Shown piece by piece: positions 1-8,855 of a DNA stretch of 64,000 nucleotides (the first letter of the stretch is position 1; each line of letters opens with the position of its first letter). Position numbers and translations under genes: made by a program. Under the pieces are notes generated by a model. That model saw only the letters and a list, made by a program, of their open reading frames with translations, searched no databases and was not told the origin of the DNA. Source of the stretch: Jiangella aurantiaca (GTDB lineage: Bacteria > Actinomycetota > Actinomycetes > Jiangellales > Jiangellaceae); NCBI RefSeq assembly GCF_004349105.1, contig NZ_SMLB01000008.1:1-64000 (forward strand), given 5' to 3'.

Positions 1-332
1 CGAGAGGCACGCCATCTTCAGGGGGTGAGCGGCGATGCCCACATTCATCAGCTTGATCAGCTGGACCGATCAAGGAGTCCGCAAGTCCAAGGAGTCGCTC
101 GACCGAGCCAAGGCCGCCAGCGAGTTGGCGGAGCGCATGGGCGGCAACCTCAAGGAGGTCTACTGGACCGTGGGCCCGTACGACATCGTCTCGATCGCTG
201 AGTTCCCCGACGACGAGACCGGGACCGCCTTCCTGCTGGCCATCGCCGCGCAAGGCAATATCCGGACGACGACCCTTCGCGCTTTCAACGCCGAGGAGAT
301 GAACGGCATCGTCGGAAAGCTCAGCTGACCTC
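1..332. repeat. Direct repeat, copy 1 (GYD-gene cassette)
   Basis: This stretch matches 15273-15604 at every position but one: G at 265 here, T at 15537 there, a silent change in an arginine codon. The copies diverge abruptly after 332 and 15604. The copy starts at or before the window edge, so its true left end is unseen. It holds a complete small gene and its upstream region. A repeat this similar is a good substrate for homologous recombination, which would delete or circularise the 15.27 kb in between. Confidence 0.97.
35..328 (+). CDS. GYD-domain protein (copy 1)
   Basis: This is a 97-residue soluble protein beginning MPTFISLISWTDQG. It contains the features of the GYD family: an N-terminal beta strand, a helix rich in K/E/R, and a central GPYDIVSIAEFPDDE segment. 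The family has a ferredoxin-like alpha/beta fold and no established biochemical role. The ATG follows AGGGGGTGAGCGGCG, a reasonable ribosome-binding region. An identical protein is encoded at 15307-15600, inside the second copy of the flanking repeat, so the gene was duplicated recently. The next gene on the right is on the opposite strand, so it appears to be transcribed alone. Confidence 0.85.
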   Translation: MPTFISLISWTDQGVRKSKESLDRAKAASELAERMGGNLKEVYWTVGPYDIVSIAEFPDDETGTAFLLAIAAQGNIRTTTLRAFNAEEMNGIVGKLS

Positions 333-354
333 GGGACGTCGTCGGTGTCACGTC

Positions 355-1770
355 TCAGGACGCGCCGCCCGTAGGCGCGGGCCTGATGTTGTGGTTGCCG
401 CGGAAGAGGTTGTCCGGGTCGTAGCGTGTCTTGATCGTCGTAAGGCGCTCGTACTTGTGCTCGCCGAACGCCGCTCGCACGCCTGACTCGCCTTCGTCCT
501 CGGCGACGAAGTTCAGGTAGAGCCCGCCGGAGGCGTGGCGACGGATGTCGTCGCGGAAGCCGCGCGCCCAGGCGACGGCCCCATCGACCTCGTCCTCGTT
601 CGCCACAGAGGCGTAGGGGTGCACCACCCAGGATGCGTCACGCTGCGTCATCGGGGTGTCGTCCTCGCCCACGCGGGCGACCGCGCCACCCCAGGGCACC
701 ATGAACGACATCGAGGGGGTCGGGGTCGGGGCCTTGAGCGACCAGGTGTGGAGGACGTCGATGGCCTCGTCGGAGACGACGTGCAGGTACTCCGCCGTCC
801 ACCAGTTGCGATAGCCGGGCGGATCGTCCAGCGCGCACTGCCAGTCCGCGTAAGCGACCGGCCCCACGAGATCGGCCACCGGGCCGAGGTCGCGGAATGG
901 CTCGATCAGCTTCTCTCCCTCGGCCGCCGGCCCCGTGTGGCACAGAGCGATCGCCGAGACGAATTTGCCGTGTAGCTCGGTCGGCAGCTCGTCGTCCGCC
1001 GGAACCGTGAGGTAGGCGAGGGCGGGCCCGAACTCGTCGGGGGCATCGACCATGAAGTCTCGCGTCAGCCGCAGAAGCTCGCGACCCTGCTCAGGCTCGT
1101 ACAGCAGGAGTCCGGCCAGCACCTCGGGCCCGACCGGGTGGAGCCGGAAGGTGAGCGCCGTCGCGACCCCGAAGTTGCCGCCGCCGCCGTGGAGCGCCCA
1201 GAAGAGGTCGGGGTGCTCGTCATCGCTCGCAGTGATCAGCCGACCATCGGCGGTCACCAGCTCGACCGAAATCAGGTTGTCGCAGGCGAGCCCGTGCATG
1301 CGCTCGAGCCAGCCCGAGCCACCGCCGAGAGTCAGACCGGGGACGCCGGTCGTCGACACTCGCCCCCCGGTTGTCGCGAGGCCATGCTCCTGCGTGGCGC
1401 GATCGAGCTCGCTCCAGGTGCAGCCCGCGCCCACCCGCACGGTTCGGCGCTCGGGGTCGACCTCGATGTGCTTCATCGGCCTCACGTCGATCACGAGTCC
1501 GTCGTCGCAGAGCGAGACGCCCGAGACCGAGTGGCCACCGGAGCGCACGGCGATCTCGAGACCGCGCTCGCGGCCGAAGCGCAGGGCCGCGGCCACATCG
1601 TCGGGCGTGGAGCATTGGGCGATCAGCGCCGGCCGCTTGTCGATCATCCCGTTGAAGATCGTGCGAGCCTGGTCGTACTGGCGATCAGTTGGCCGGATCA
1701 CCTCGCCGGCGAACGAGCCGTCGAACTCGCGAATCGCCTCGTCGAGGCTCACATCGAGCGTGCCAGTCAT
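355..1770 (-). CDS. FAD-linked oxidase, berberine-bridge-enzyme type
   Basis: This 471-residue protein has the PCMH-type FAD-binding domain followed by a C-terminal BBE segment. The RSGGHS motif contains His80, the expected site of 8-alpha covalent FAD attachment. A GLTLGGGSGWL loop follows near 145-155. The second cysteine that gives bicovalent FAD in some members appears to be absent, so attachment is probably through histidine only. The C-terminus (YDPDNLFRGNHNI) is the usual BBE ending. Members oxidise alcohols, sugars or alkaloid-like substrates with O2 as acceptor. The substrate here cannot be read from sequence. There is no signal peptide. It lies 125 nt downstream of a LuxR-type regulator on the same strand, which may control it. 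Confidence 0.9.
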   Translation of the reverse strand: MTGTLDVSLDEAIREFDGSFAGEVIRPTDRQYDQARTIFNGMIDKRPALIAQCSTPDDVAAALRFGRERGLEIAVRSGGHSVSGVSLCDDGLVIDVRPMKHIEVDPERRTVRVGAGCTWSELDRATQEHGLATTGGRVSTTGVPGLTLGGGSGWLERMHGLACDNLISVELVTADGRLITASDDEHPDLFWALHGGGGNFGVATALTFRLHPVGPEVLAGLLLYEPEQGRELLRLTRDFMVDAPDEFGPALAYLTVPADDELPTELHGKFVSAIALCHTGPAAEGEKLIEPFRDLGPVADLVGPVAYADWQCALDDPPGYRNWWTAEYLHVVSDEAIDVLHTWSLKAPTPTPSMSFMVPWGGAVARVGEDDTPMTQRDASWVVHPYASVANEDEVDGAVAWARGFRDDIRRHASGGLYLNFVAEDEGESGVRAAFGEHKYERLTTIKTRYDPDNLFRGNHNIRPAPTGGAS

Positions 1771-1895
1771 CGGAAGCCTCCTCCTCGCGGACAGCTCAAC
1801 TGTGACCGGCGGTCGCCGGCGTCACTTCGCCCTTTCCCGCCAACTTTCGTCGCGGCAGGCGAATGGCGTGATCCCGCCATCCGCACGAGCGACCG

Positions 1896-3566
1896 CTAGA
1901 TCAGTTCGCGCCGGAGCGCCTCCGCGACCGCGGCCGACCTCGACGCGGAACCGAGCTTGGCGAGGATGTTGGTCACATGCCGGTTCACCGTGTGCTCGCT
2001 GAGCACGAGCCGCGCGGCGATCTCCCGGTTGGTCCTTCCCTCAGCAACCATGAGCAGGACCTCGCGCTCTCGCTTCGTGAGCGCCGAGGCTCCAGTGACG
2101 GATCTTCCCCGGAGCTCGCTCGCCAACGCGTCAGCGCGCCCGGCCTCCCTCTTGGCACCGAGCCGACGCAGTGAAGCCTCCGAGCCGCTCGCCTCCCGGA
2201 CCGCATCCGTGGTGCGGCCGAGTCCCGCAAGCGCCCGCGCCAGTTCCATGCGGGCCCGCGCCGCCTCGAACGGCGCGCCGCTGCGGTTGTAGAGCCGCGT
2301 CGCATCCTCGAACGCCGTCCGTGCCCGCTCCCCATCGCCGGCGGCCGTCGCAACGATTCCCGCCGCGGAGCTGGCGGCGGCTCGCAGCGGATCCGTCGCC
2401 ACGCTGCTCGCCATCGACTCGAGTTCCTCCAATGTGGAGGTCGTCTCGTCACCGTGACCGAGCGCCACCTGCGCTCGAACCAACAGCTCGAGCGCCGCGG
2501 CACGCAGCGTGCCGGCATCGGCCGGCACCTCGCGCAGGTACTGCTCGGCGCGGTCGCGGGCGCCAGCGGGCTCCCCTCGGTCGAGGCAGAGCTCACCGAG
2601 GCCGAGCAGTGCCAGCGGGTGCTCGACGACTCGCCCGAACAGCTCGGCCGCCTTGTCGAGGCGGCCTTGGCGGCGCCGCAGCTCGGCCAGGCGCACGATG
2701 GCTTCCGCCGCTACCGGTGGCCTGATCTCGGCAAGACGCTGCGCGGATTCGGTGAGCTCCTTCTCGGCTTCCGTCCAGGTGCCGCGCCAGACCAGCACAC
2801 CGGCATAGTGTGCGCGGCAGACGGGCGCCATCAGCGCCATGTGCCTGTGCTCGGCCCACTCCTCGGCCCGTTTGCACCACTGTCCCGCGCGCTCGTAGTC
2901 GCGCACGCGCTCGCAGGCGTAGATCATGTAGCACAAGCACCACCCGCTGGCCCACACATCGCCGAACTCCCCGCCAAGAGCAGCGGCGGCGGCCTCGTCG
3001 AGTCGTGCTATCCCTGCGTCCACTTTGCCCCGTGTCACCTGTGCCAGGCCCTCGGTTGCGAGGCCCATCATCTGCAGATCGACGACGCCGAGGCGGCGCC
3101 CGAGCACCGAAGCTCGCTTCGCCAACTGGAGGGCGCGCTCGATGTCGTTCGAATAGAGCAGCAGCTTCTCGGCCTCGTGGACCCATAGCCAGCCGTGCTC
3201 GAGACCGGGCTCGAGATCCTTCAACAGCCGCCTGGCGCGTCCGAGCCAACCCTGGCACACCGCCGGCTCGCCGCGGAAGTCGACGTGGTCAGTGCCGAGC
3301 CAGGTGGCCATCCGTGCGGCGCCCGGCAGATCTCCTACCGAGCGGTACTTGATGTAGGCGCGCTTGCGCGCATCGAACAACGCCTCAGCATCGTTGAGCC
3401 ACCAGGCCGCCCAGCTCAGGCCCTCCAGCGCCTCCGGCGTCTCCTGGGCCGACAGGGCGGCCTCGAACGTCGCACGAGCATCTCCCCAGGCACCACGCGT
3501 CAGGGCTGCCCATCCGGCCTCGATCAGCTCTGTGACCGCCGCATCGCTGTTAGCGGACATGCGCAT
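1896..3566 (-). CDS. LuxR-family regulator with TPR-like helical array
   Basis: This 556-residue cytoplasmic protein has a C-terminal LuxR/GerE DNA-binding domain from about residue 490, with LTKREREVL followed by EGRTNREIA and SEHTVNRHV. The preceding 480 residues are alanine-rich paired helices of the TPR type, such as the EAARARMELARALAGLG repeat. No AAA/STAND P-loop is visible, so this is the short form that lacks the NTPase of LAL/MalT regulators. The TPR region probably senses a partner protein or ligand. It is transcribed toward the FAD oxidase, making that gene the most likely target. The start is taken at the ATG at 3566. No strong ribosome-binding site is visible. Confidence 0.88.
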   Translation of the reverse strand: MRMSANSDAAVTELIEAGWAALTRGAWGDARATFEAALSAQETPEALEGLSWAAWWLNDAEALFDARKRAYIKYRSVGDLPGAARMATWLGTDHVDFRGEPAVCQGWLGRARRLLKDLEPGLEHGWLWVHEAEKLLLYSNDIERALQLAKRASVLGRRLGVVDLQMMGLATEGLAQVTRGKVDAGIARLDEAAAAALGGEFGDVWASGWCLCYMIYACERVRDYERAGQWCKRAEEWAEHRHMALMAPVCRAHYAGVLVWRGTWTEAEKELTESAQRLAEIRPPVAAEAIVRLAELRRRQGRLDKAAELFGRVVEHPLALLGLGELCLDRGEPAGARDRAEQYLREVPADAGTLRAAALELLVRAQVALGHGDETTSTLEELESMASSVATDPLRAAASSAAGIVATAAGDGERARTAFEDATRLYNRSGAPFEAARARMELARALAGLGRTTDAVREASGSEASLRRLGAKREAGRADALASELRGRSVTGASALTKREREVLLMVAEGRTNREIAARLVLSEHTVNRHVTNILAKLGSASRSAAVAEALRRELI

Positions 3567-3599
3567 ATCGCCATCATCGACGATCCGCGGCCATCCGGA

Positions 3600-3850
3600 C
3601 GGCCACGAGCGCCCGTGAACCTGATGATCTCTCTGTCAGGATCCTGCGTGCCGGGGTGCTGCTCGACGGAGTGGTGTCCGGGTCGTCAAGATCCAGGAAG
3701 TACTGCCGACACACGTCGACCCGACGGAACTGGGACCGTGAGACGGCCGCCGCGCGCTACCGGCGATGCGCAGCCCGTACTGGTCGACGACGTAGGTCGT
3801 GTAGTCCTTGTCGTCGCGCGGTGAGGCGCTCGAAAACCTGTGGAGCAGCG
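3600..3850 (-). pseudogene. Frameshifted remnant of an unrecognised gene
   Basis: On the minus strand, three protein-like stretches follow one another in different frames: FERLTA, then RDDKDYTTYVVDQYGLRIAG, then FRRVDVCRQYFLDLDDPD. The order and close spacing suggest one coding region broken by at least two frameshifts and truncated at both ends. I do not recognise the family. Nothing longer is open here. The reading is tentative, because short coding-like runs arise by chance in high-GC DNA. Confidence 0.35.
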
Positions 3851-4010
3851 CCGCGGCGCGCCATTATCGTGCTGCCGAACCAAGTCGTCTAGTCAAGGAC
3901 GTGCCGTTGTACACCCTGTGAGACCTCCCGAGCGCTGACTTGTTGCGCGTCGCGCATGTGCGCCGCGCTCCTTTTTGCTGCGGACTTCTCACGGAAACCG
4001 GTGTACTTCT

Positions 4011-4559
4011 GTGCTCAAAAACTGGGTGGTCGTGCCCACCTGCCTGCCGCTCGTTCACCGCCGTTGCCACGCGTGCGCGTCCGAGCGCTTCGGGGCAAGT
4101 GGCAAATTCCGCGTCAATGCAAACCACAAGCTCATCGACGCCTGGCTCCTCGCGCTCTGTACCGGTTGCGGGGATACTGCAAAGCTCACGGTCCTGGAGC
4201 GGATGAATGTGCGCTCCATACGACCTGAGCTGCTGGACCGGCTGCACGAGAACGACCCTGGCCTGACAGCTGAGCTGCTCCAGGATCCGGTCGTGCAGCG
4301 CCGTAATCGCATCGCCCTCGACTGGCACAACGCCTGGCGCCTCGATACCGGCGGATCGAATCACCTGGACCGCGAGGTGATCGACGTCGCGGTCCGCTTT
4401 GCGGCGCGGATCCCTGTCCGGCCGGTGCGATTGATCGCTGAAGGTTGCGGTCTTTCGCGGGCCGAGGTCGAGAGACTGATCACGGAGGGGAAGCTCGTCT
4501 CGGCAGTCCGGCTGAGCGGCAAGCTCTCAGGCGACTTCACCTTCACGCTCAAGCGCTGA
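4011..4559 (+). CDS. DUF1062 family protein
   Basis: This protein of about 182 residues matches the DUF1062 pattern along its whole length. It has an N-terminal NWVVVPTCLPLV, a Cys pair (RRCHAC), a KFRVNANHKLIDAWLL segment and a second Cys pair (CTGC). The four cysteines suggest a zinc ribbon, though no function has been established for the family. A C-terminal part with GLSRAEVERLI looks like a small S4-like or helix-turn-helix segment. The GTG at 4011 is preferred because it places the conserved NWVVVPT block at the N-terminus. A TTG at 3975 would add 12 unconserved residues. An 18-bp hairpin just downstream should end transcription. Confidence 0.85.
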   Translation: MLKNWVVVPTCLPLVHRRCHACASERFGASGKFRVNANHKLIDAWLLALCTGCGDTAKLTVLERMNVRSIRPELLDRLHENDPGLTAELLQDPVVQRRNRIALDWHNAWRLDTGGSNHLDREVIDVAVRFAARIPVRPVRLIAEGCGLSRAEVERLITEGKLVSAVRLSGKLSGDFTFTLKR

Positions 4560-4572
4560 GCCAACCTCGGGA

Positions 4573-4613
4573 CCTAGGGCCTGTCCGGCGTGATCCGCCG
4601 GACAGGCCCTAGG
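4573..4613 (+). terminator. Strong intergenic hairpin
   Basis: A perfect 18-bp inverted repeat (CCTAGGGCCTGTCCGGCG and its complement) is separated by the 5-nt loop TGATC. It sits 14 nt after the stop of the DUF1062 gene and 120 nt before the next start on the same strand. There is no T-run, which is common for actinobacterial terminators. Confidence 0.8.
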
Positions 4614-4732
4614 GCTCCAGTCGTAGATCGTTATGTGCCTTGGACTTGGGGCTGTCTGCGGCTGGCGGAAACCAATTGGCCTACGCTGAGACGCTGCTCA
4701 GCCGTCGTACCGTCAAAGCTGGGAGGCGACCG

Positions 4733-5659
4733 ATGATCACCGCTCCGACTCCGGAGATGCTCTGGGAGAGTTCGGATCCGGACGCGGAGCTGCGCCGCCG
4801 GTTCGGCTTCGATAGCGCGGCCGCGGCGGTCGGCTGGACAGCCGACTTGATCGCCGGCGAGTACGGGATCGAGGTCCGCGCCGTCGATCGGGTGGTGATC
4901 AGCGCGCAGAACCTGATGGTCTGGGTGACCACCCCCGACCAGCCGTTGATGATCAAGGTCTGCCGGCTCGCGGTGGCGCACGACTGGCTCACATCCCGCG
5001 CTGCCTTGGTCGACTGGCTCGCCGATCGCGGCCAGCCAGTGGCCCGTCCGCTGGTGTCCGTCGGTGGTCATCGACAACTGCTGCGGGACGACAAATCCGT
5101 CGGGATCCAGCCGGTATTGTCCGGAAACCTGCTGGACGCGACCGACCATGACCAGGTCCGGGCCGCCGGTCACACCCTGGCGGCACTGCACGAAGATCTC
5201 GCGGCTTGGCCGGACGCGTCCTGGCTCGAGAACGTCGGACCGGTGGCCGGCGGACGGGGCAAGCCGTGGGTCCTGCCGGACGGGCGAGACGAGACCGTAC
5301 CGCGGGAGCTGCTCGATCGCCTCGACCGGCGGATCACCGAGCTGCCCGAGCTGCCCGACCGGCAGCCGGTGCACACCGACTTCCGCGGCGCCAACCTGCT
5401 CTGGCAGGGCACGGAGATCAGCGGCGTGCTCGATTTCGAAGAGGCCCGCCTCGACCCGGCGGTGGTCGACCTGGCCCACACCGTCTGCCTGCTCGGCACC
5501 TGGTATCACAACTGGCAGCCGATCTCGCCCCAGGCGCAGCAACTCCTGATCGACACCTACACCGATCGCCGCCCCCTCACCGATGCCGAGCAAGCCTGGC
5601 TCCCGCCCCTGATCGCCTGGGGCATGCTCGGCTTCGGCTGGCATGTGAGCCGCCATTGA
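4733..5659 (+). CDS. APH-fold phosphotransferase
   Basis: This 308-residue soluble protein belongs to the aminoglycoside phosphotransferase/choline kinase-like superfamily. The catalytic-loop motif HTDFRGANLL (H-x-D-x4-N) and the following metal-binding segment GVLDFEEA are intact, so it is probably active. Its substrate could be an antibiotic or a small metabolite. The ATG at 4733 is chosen because GGGAGG lies 5-6 nt upstream; longer forms from 4640 have no such site. The last residues (HVSRH and the TGA) lie within the terminal repeat of the miniature element that begins at about 5642. The native C-terminus may therefore have been replaced. Confidence 0.85.
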   Translation: MITAPTPEMLWESSDPDAELRRRFGFDSAAAAVGWTADLIAGEYGIEVRAVDRVVISAQNLMVWVTTPDQPLMIKVCRLAVAHDWLTSRAALVDWLADRGQPVARPLVSVGGHRQLLRDDKSVGIQPVLSGNLLDATDHDQVRAAGHTLAALHEDLAAWPDASWLENVGPVAGGRGKPWVLPDGRDETVPRELLDRLDRRITELPELPDRQPVHTDFRGANLLWQGTEISGVLDFEEARLDPAVVDLAHTVCLLGTWYHNWQPISPQAQQLLIDTYTDRRPLTDAEQAWLPPLIAWGMLGFGWHVSRH

Positions 5660-6079
5660 AACTGCCGATGATGGCGTCACTGATCATGAGGATCTGGCGG
5701 TCACGGGCGAGGCCGGGTGATCGGCACGGCGTCGGCCGCGCCCGCGCGCCTGGCCGACCCGGCCAGGGCACCGAACACGACCCGGGCGTGTTGACACCAG
5801 CGCCAACAATTGGCGCTCATGTCACCACCCGCGACCATGACCGGCCCCCGGGCACGGACACCCGGCCGCCGCAGCGGGCAGCACCTGGATGAACCACCCC
5901 CATGGCGGCTCACACCGCCGCCACCGAGTTGATCATGGAAGAGGGTCGGGTTTCCCGCGACTGCAGAGCCGACCTTCTCCATGATCAAGCCGTACCCGGT
6001 CGTCGTTGCCGTGCGCGCCAGCCCCGTACGACGCCACGCTGACGGCGCAGACGACTCACCGACAACGGCGGCTAACACT
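5642..6079. mobile_element. Miniature inverted-repeat element, copy A
   Basis: This 438-bp non-coding element is related over most of its length to the reverse complement of 33284-33763. Its ends carry inverted copies of a GGTGTTAGCCGCC-like terminal repeat: TGTGAGCCGCCATTG on the left and CAACGGCGGCTAACAC on the right. Inside are two conserved stem-loops, one around AGCGCCAAC/TTGGCGCT near 5800-5815 and one of 60 bp at 5929-5988 (TTGATCATGG ... CTCCATGATCAA). No transposase is encoded. Any short open frames run across the hairpins and look incidental. Confidence 0.75.
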
Positions 6080-6577
6080 GGCACCCCGAAGCCGACCGCT
6101 GGCTCTGAGACTCACGCGCAGCCGAGGTCCCGCACGGGGCCATCGGCTGGAGGTAACTGAGGAGACCGGCCGCGACGCGGTGGTCGAACGCCTACTGGGC
6201 GTGGACTCGAGGGTGATTCCGGAACACAGGACCGGGATGTCGACGTCACGGCTACTCGCACACTTCTATTGGCGCAGCGGGAGTATGAACCGCCGCGGGA
6301 TGTCCAAAGTGTCCGGAAATCCCGGGATGCTTCTGTTCGGCGATCGCCGTGTTCGAAACGCCCTCACCGGCCAGCAACACGATCCGGGCCCGCTGCGCCA
6401 GCCAGGCCGGCACGCTCGGCGAACGCGTCAGCGCCGCAGCTCGGCCCGACCCGCATCGGCAATCCAGGAGCAGGACGATTTGCCACACGCCAATATGCAA
6501 GCCCACCAACCGTCAAATCAAATAATCACGCAGGGCGCTAGTTCATCGTCTCGCTTGTACGGTTGCCGCACGTACGG
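6080..6577. other. Gene-poor scar with transposase remnant
   Basis: This 498-bp stretch lies between the miniature element and the truncated methyltransferase. Apart from a short IS630-like fragment at 6333-6434, it holds nothing I can assign. It appears to be a site of repeated insertion and decay. Confidence 0.6.
6333..6434 (-). pseudogene. IS630-family transposase fragment
   Basis: About 34 residues resemble the N-terminal helix-turn-helix region of IS630 transposases: ALTRSPSVPAWLAQRARIV followed by LLAGEGVSNTAIAEQ. The DDE catalytic domain is absent and the frame closes soon after. It is a dead fragment. Confidence 0.6.
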
Positions 6578-7080
6578 TCAGCGGTCCTGGGGTAGCTGGA
6601 GCGAAGCGACTATGTGGAGGAACAGGGGTATGCGATGCCACTTGTCCGCTGTGTCGGCACTGGTCTGTTCGCGGAGCCGGTTGATCACAAGGCCAGCGTC
6701 GGACAGAGCCTCCGTATAAGCCTGGAGTGGCCGGTGTTCGCCGTGGTACGTCATCGTCAGGCCTTTGCGGGAGCGCATGGTGACGTAGTGCTTGGAGTGC
6801 GTGTAAGACTCGTCGATGACGAACGGTCGGGTCGCGTCGTCTTTGTCCCCGACGAAGTGGCCTGCCGAATTGATCGGGTGCACGATCGCCATAACCAGAT
6901 GCCCGCCGATGGTGAGGATTCGTGCGATTTCCTTGACGGCCGCCGGCATGTTGTCGATGTCCTGCAACGACAGGAACGCCACCGCGCAATCAGCGGCACC
7001 GGTGGCCAGCGGGAGCTCGGTGGCATCGGCGACGATGGCCGGGACCGGGTCGACCGGGTCTGCCGCAGCTGAGCGGCTCA
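6578..7080 (-). pseudogene. N-terminally truncated SAM methyltransferase
   Basis: The frame encodes about 165 residues matching the C-terminal two thirds of a class I SAM-dependent methyltransferase. Visible are VADATELPLATGAADCAVAF (motif II/post-I region), the SLQDIDNMPAAVKEIARIL helix, GGHLVMAIVHPINSAGHF (motif III) and a typical tail. The glycine-rich SAM-binding motif I and about 80 N-terminal residues are missing. Upstream the frame continues only as antisense of the AraC gene. It is therefore unlikely to bind SAM. The closest intact relatives I can think of are small-molecule methyltransferases of streptomycetes. The truncation point lies close to the divergent AraC-type regulator. Confidence 0.7.
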
Positions 7081-7156
7081 TGGCGAACGAGGTGTATATC
7101 GGCGCGTGAGCTGCATGTGTTTTACACGCCGGCGGGGCGTCGGCGATGCTGTGGGC

Positions 7157-7996
7157 GTGGAGTACGTGTCCAGAGTGCCGCGACCGCCGCTGGACGGGCT
7201 GATCGACGACCTTTACTACCTGGAGGGTGCGTCGCCGTACGCCCGGCTGACGCTGCCGCCGGCGCCGGCGGCGTTGCTCATCGTCAACCTCGGGGCGCCG
7301 TTCCGCATCCGCGCCGGCACCGACATCGAGACGGCCGAGTACGCCGACGGCTGCGTGGTCACCATGCCCACCCGCGCGTGGGAGTTCGGCTACCCACTCC
7401 GCACCCGGTCCGTTGGCGTGCACTTCAAGCCGTGGGGGCTGGCGCCGTTCCTGCCGATGCCCGCGGCCGAGCTGTGTGACCGGCCGGTGACGGTAGAGCA
7501 GGTTTGGGGCCGGCCCGCGATTGCTGAGCTGCGGGACCGGCTGGCCACGGCGGACGGACCGCACGAGATGCTGACGCTGCTCGAGGAAGAGCTGACGCGA
7601 CGGCTGTGCGAGACCGCCGGCCTGGGGCTGGTCCGCCATACGAGCAGCGTCATCGCGGCGACCAGCGGCGCGGTGGCGATCGGCGACCTGAGGGTGGCAG
7701 CCGGTGTCAGCAGCACTCATCTGGCACAGCGGTTCAAGGAGCTCATCGGCGTCACGCCGAAGCGGCTGGCCCGCACCTACCGCTTCGCCGCCACGGTGTT
7801 CGCGATCAACCCCGCCGAACCGATCGACTGGGGCGACCTCGCCGGTGCCGCAGGCTATTTCGACCAGGCCCACTTCGGCCACGAGTTCCGGGCGTTCACC
7901 GGGCTCACGCCGACCCGGTACGTCGAGGTCCGGCGGCAGTTCCTGCGCGAGTATCCCGGCCACGTGCTGGACGGCTGGCCGTTGCCGGCCGATTGA
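7157..7996 (+). CDS. AraC-family transcriptional regulator
   Basis: This protein of about 279 residues has an N-terminal cupin-like sensing domain (RPPLDGLIDDLYYLEG, VHFKPWGLAPFL) of the type found in DUF6597 regulators. A C-terminal double helix-turn-helix domain follows, with IGDLRVAAGVSSTHLAQRF and AGYFDQAHFGHEFRAFTG. The GTG at 7157 is preferred because conserved residues begin just after it; GTG 7106 would add 17 poorly conserved residues. The dihydrofolate-reductase-like gene starts 67 nt downstream on the same strand and is the probable target or operon partner. Regulators of this class commonly sit beside such RibD-C-domain genes. Confidence 0.88.
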   Translation: MEYVSRVPRPPLDGLIDDLYYLEGASPYARLTLPPAPAALLIVNLGAPFRIRAGTDIETAEYADGCVVTMPTRAWEFGYPLRTRSVGVHFKPWGLAPFLPMPAAELCDRPVTVEQVWGRPAIAELRDRLATADGPHEMLTLLEEELTRRLCETAGLGLVRHTSSVIAATSGAVAIGDLRVAAGVSSTHLAQRFKELIGVTPKRLARTYRFAATVFAINPAEPIDWGDLAGAAGYFDQAHFGHEFRAFTGLTPTRYVEVRRQFLREYPGHVLDGWPLPAD

Positions 7997-8063
7997 TTTC
8001 TTACAAGAGCGACAGCTCACGAAAACGCTAATTTTGGGGCACCCCAGAGCAGAGGAGCGCCCC

Positions 8064-8654
8064 ATGGGCAAGGTAGTCATGTACGGCTCGGTGTCGGTGG
8101 ACGGCTTCATCGCGGACGAGAACGACCAGCCCGGACCCCTGTTCGACTGGTTGTCCAGCGGTGACGTCCCGTTGGACGAGAGTGGCGAGCTGAACGTGTC
8201 GCAGACGTCCTACGACTACACCCGGCCGTACTGGGACCAGATCGGGGCGACAATCGCCGGTCGCCACGTCTTCGACATGACGGACGGCTGGGACGGGAAG
8301 CCTCCGAGCGGGATCGACCACGTCGTCGTCGTGACCCACCGGGACAGGCCCGAGGGCTGGCACCCCGAGGCGCCGTTTCACTTCGTCGACGGCGTCGAGG
8401 CAGCCGTGGCCAAGGCGCAGGAGCTTGCGGGTGACCGCATGGTCGAGGTCGCCGCTGGCGACGTCGGTGGCCAGGTGCTTGCCGCGGGCCTGATCGACGA
8501 GGTGCGCATGGACGTCGTACCCGTCGTGTTCGGGTCCGGCAAGCGCTACTTCGGGTCGGTCCACGAGCAGCACCTGTTGGAGGATCCTGACGTGGTGCTT
8601 CAGGGCAACCGGGTGCTTCACCTGCGCTATCGGGTGCGCCGTTCACCGATCTGA
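8064..8654 (+). CDS. Dihydrofolate-reductase-like (RibD C-terminal domain) protein
   Basis: This 196-residue soluble protein has the RibD_C/DHFR-like fold. Diagnostic segments are SVSVDGFIAD at the start, ATIAGRHVFDMTDGWDG in the middle and RMDVVPVVFGSGKRYF near the end. Members bind NADPH and reduce small substrates, but most bacterial versions of this size have no proven substrate. AGAGGAG stands 7 nt before the ATG. It follows an AraC regulator. A paralogue of the same layout is at 61680-62267. Confidence 0.88.
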   Translation: MGKVVMYGSVSVDGFIADENDQPGPLFDWLSSGDVPLDESGELNVSQTSYDYTRPYWDQIGATIAGRHVFDMTDGWDGKPPSGIDHVVVVTHRDRPEGWHPEAPFHFVDGVEAAVAKAQELAGDRMVEVAAGDVGGQVLAAGLIDEVRMDVVPVVFGSGKRYFGSVHEQHLLEDPDVVLQGNRVLHLRYRVRRSPI

Positions 8655-8855
8655 GCGGGTACGCGAAGAAGTCCACTGCGAACGGTGACACAAGATCGGG
8701 CCTCCGGCTGCGTTTGCGCATCGCTGTCCCTGGTCGGGCAGCCGACGCCGAGCCGCCCCGGCACCTCACCTGCGGCAAGTTCAACTCAAGATCGATTTTG
8801 CTCGGGAGTGCGCCCACTTCACGCCACCTCGCCGAGGACCATCCACAGGTTTTGA

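Noticed and set aside
5701-6084. Small open frames across the miniature element (for example those containing DMSANCWRWCQHA)
   Set aside because: They span the hairpins, recur only because the element is repeated, and have no ribosome-binding site or conserved fold.
6578-8110. A 510-codon minus-strand frame joining the methyltransferase fragment to sequence opposite the AraC gene
   Set aside because: The part beyond about 7080 is antisense to a well-supported AraC regulator and has no methyltransferase homology.
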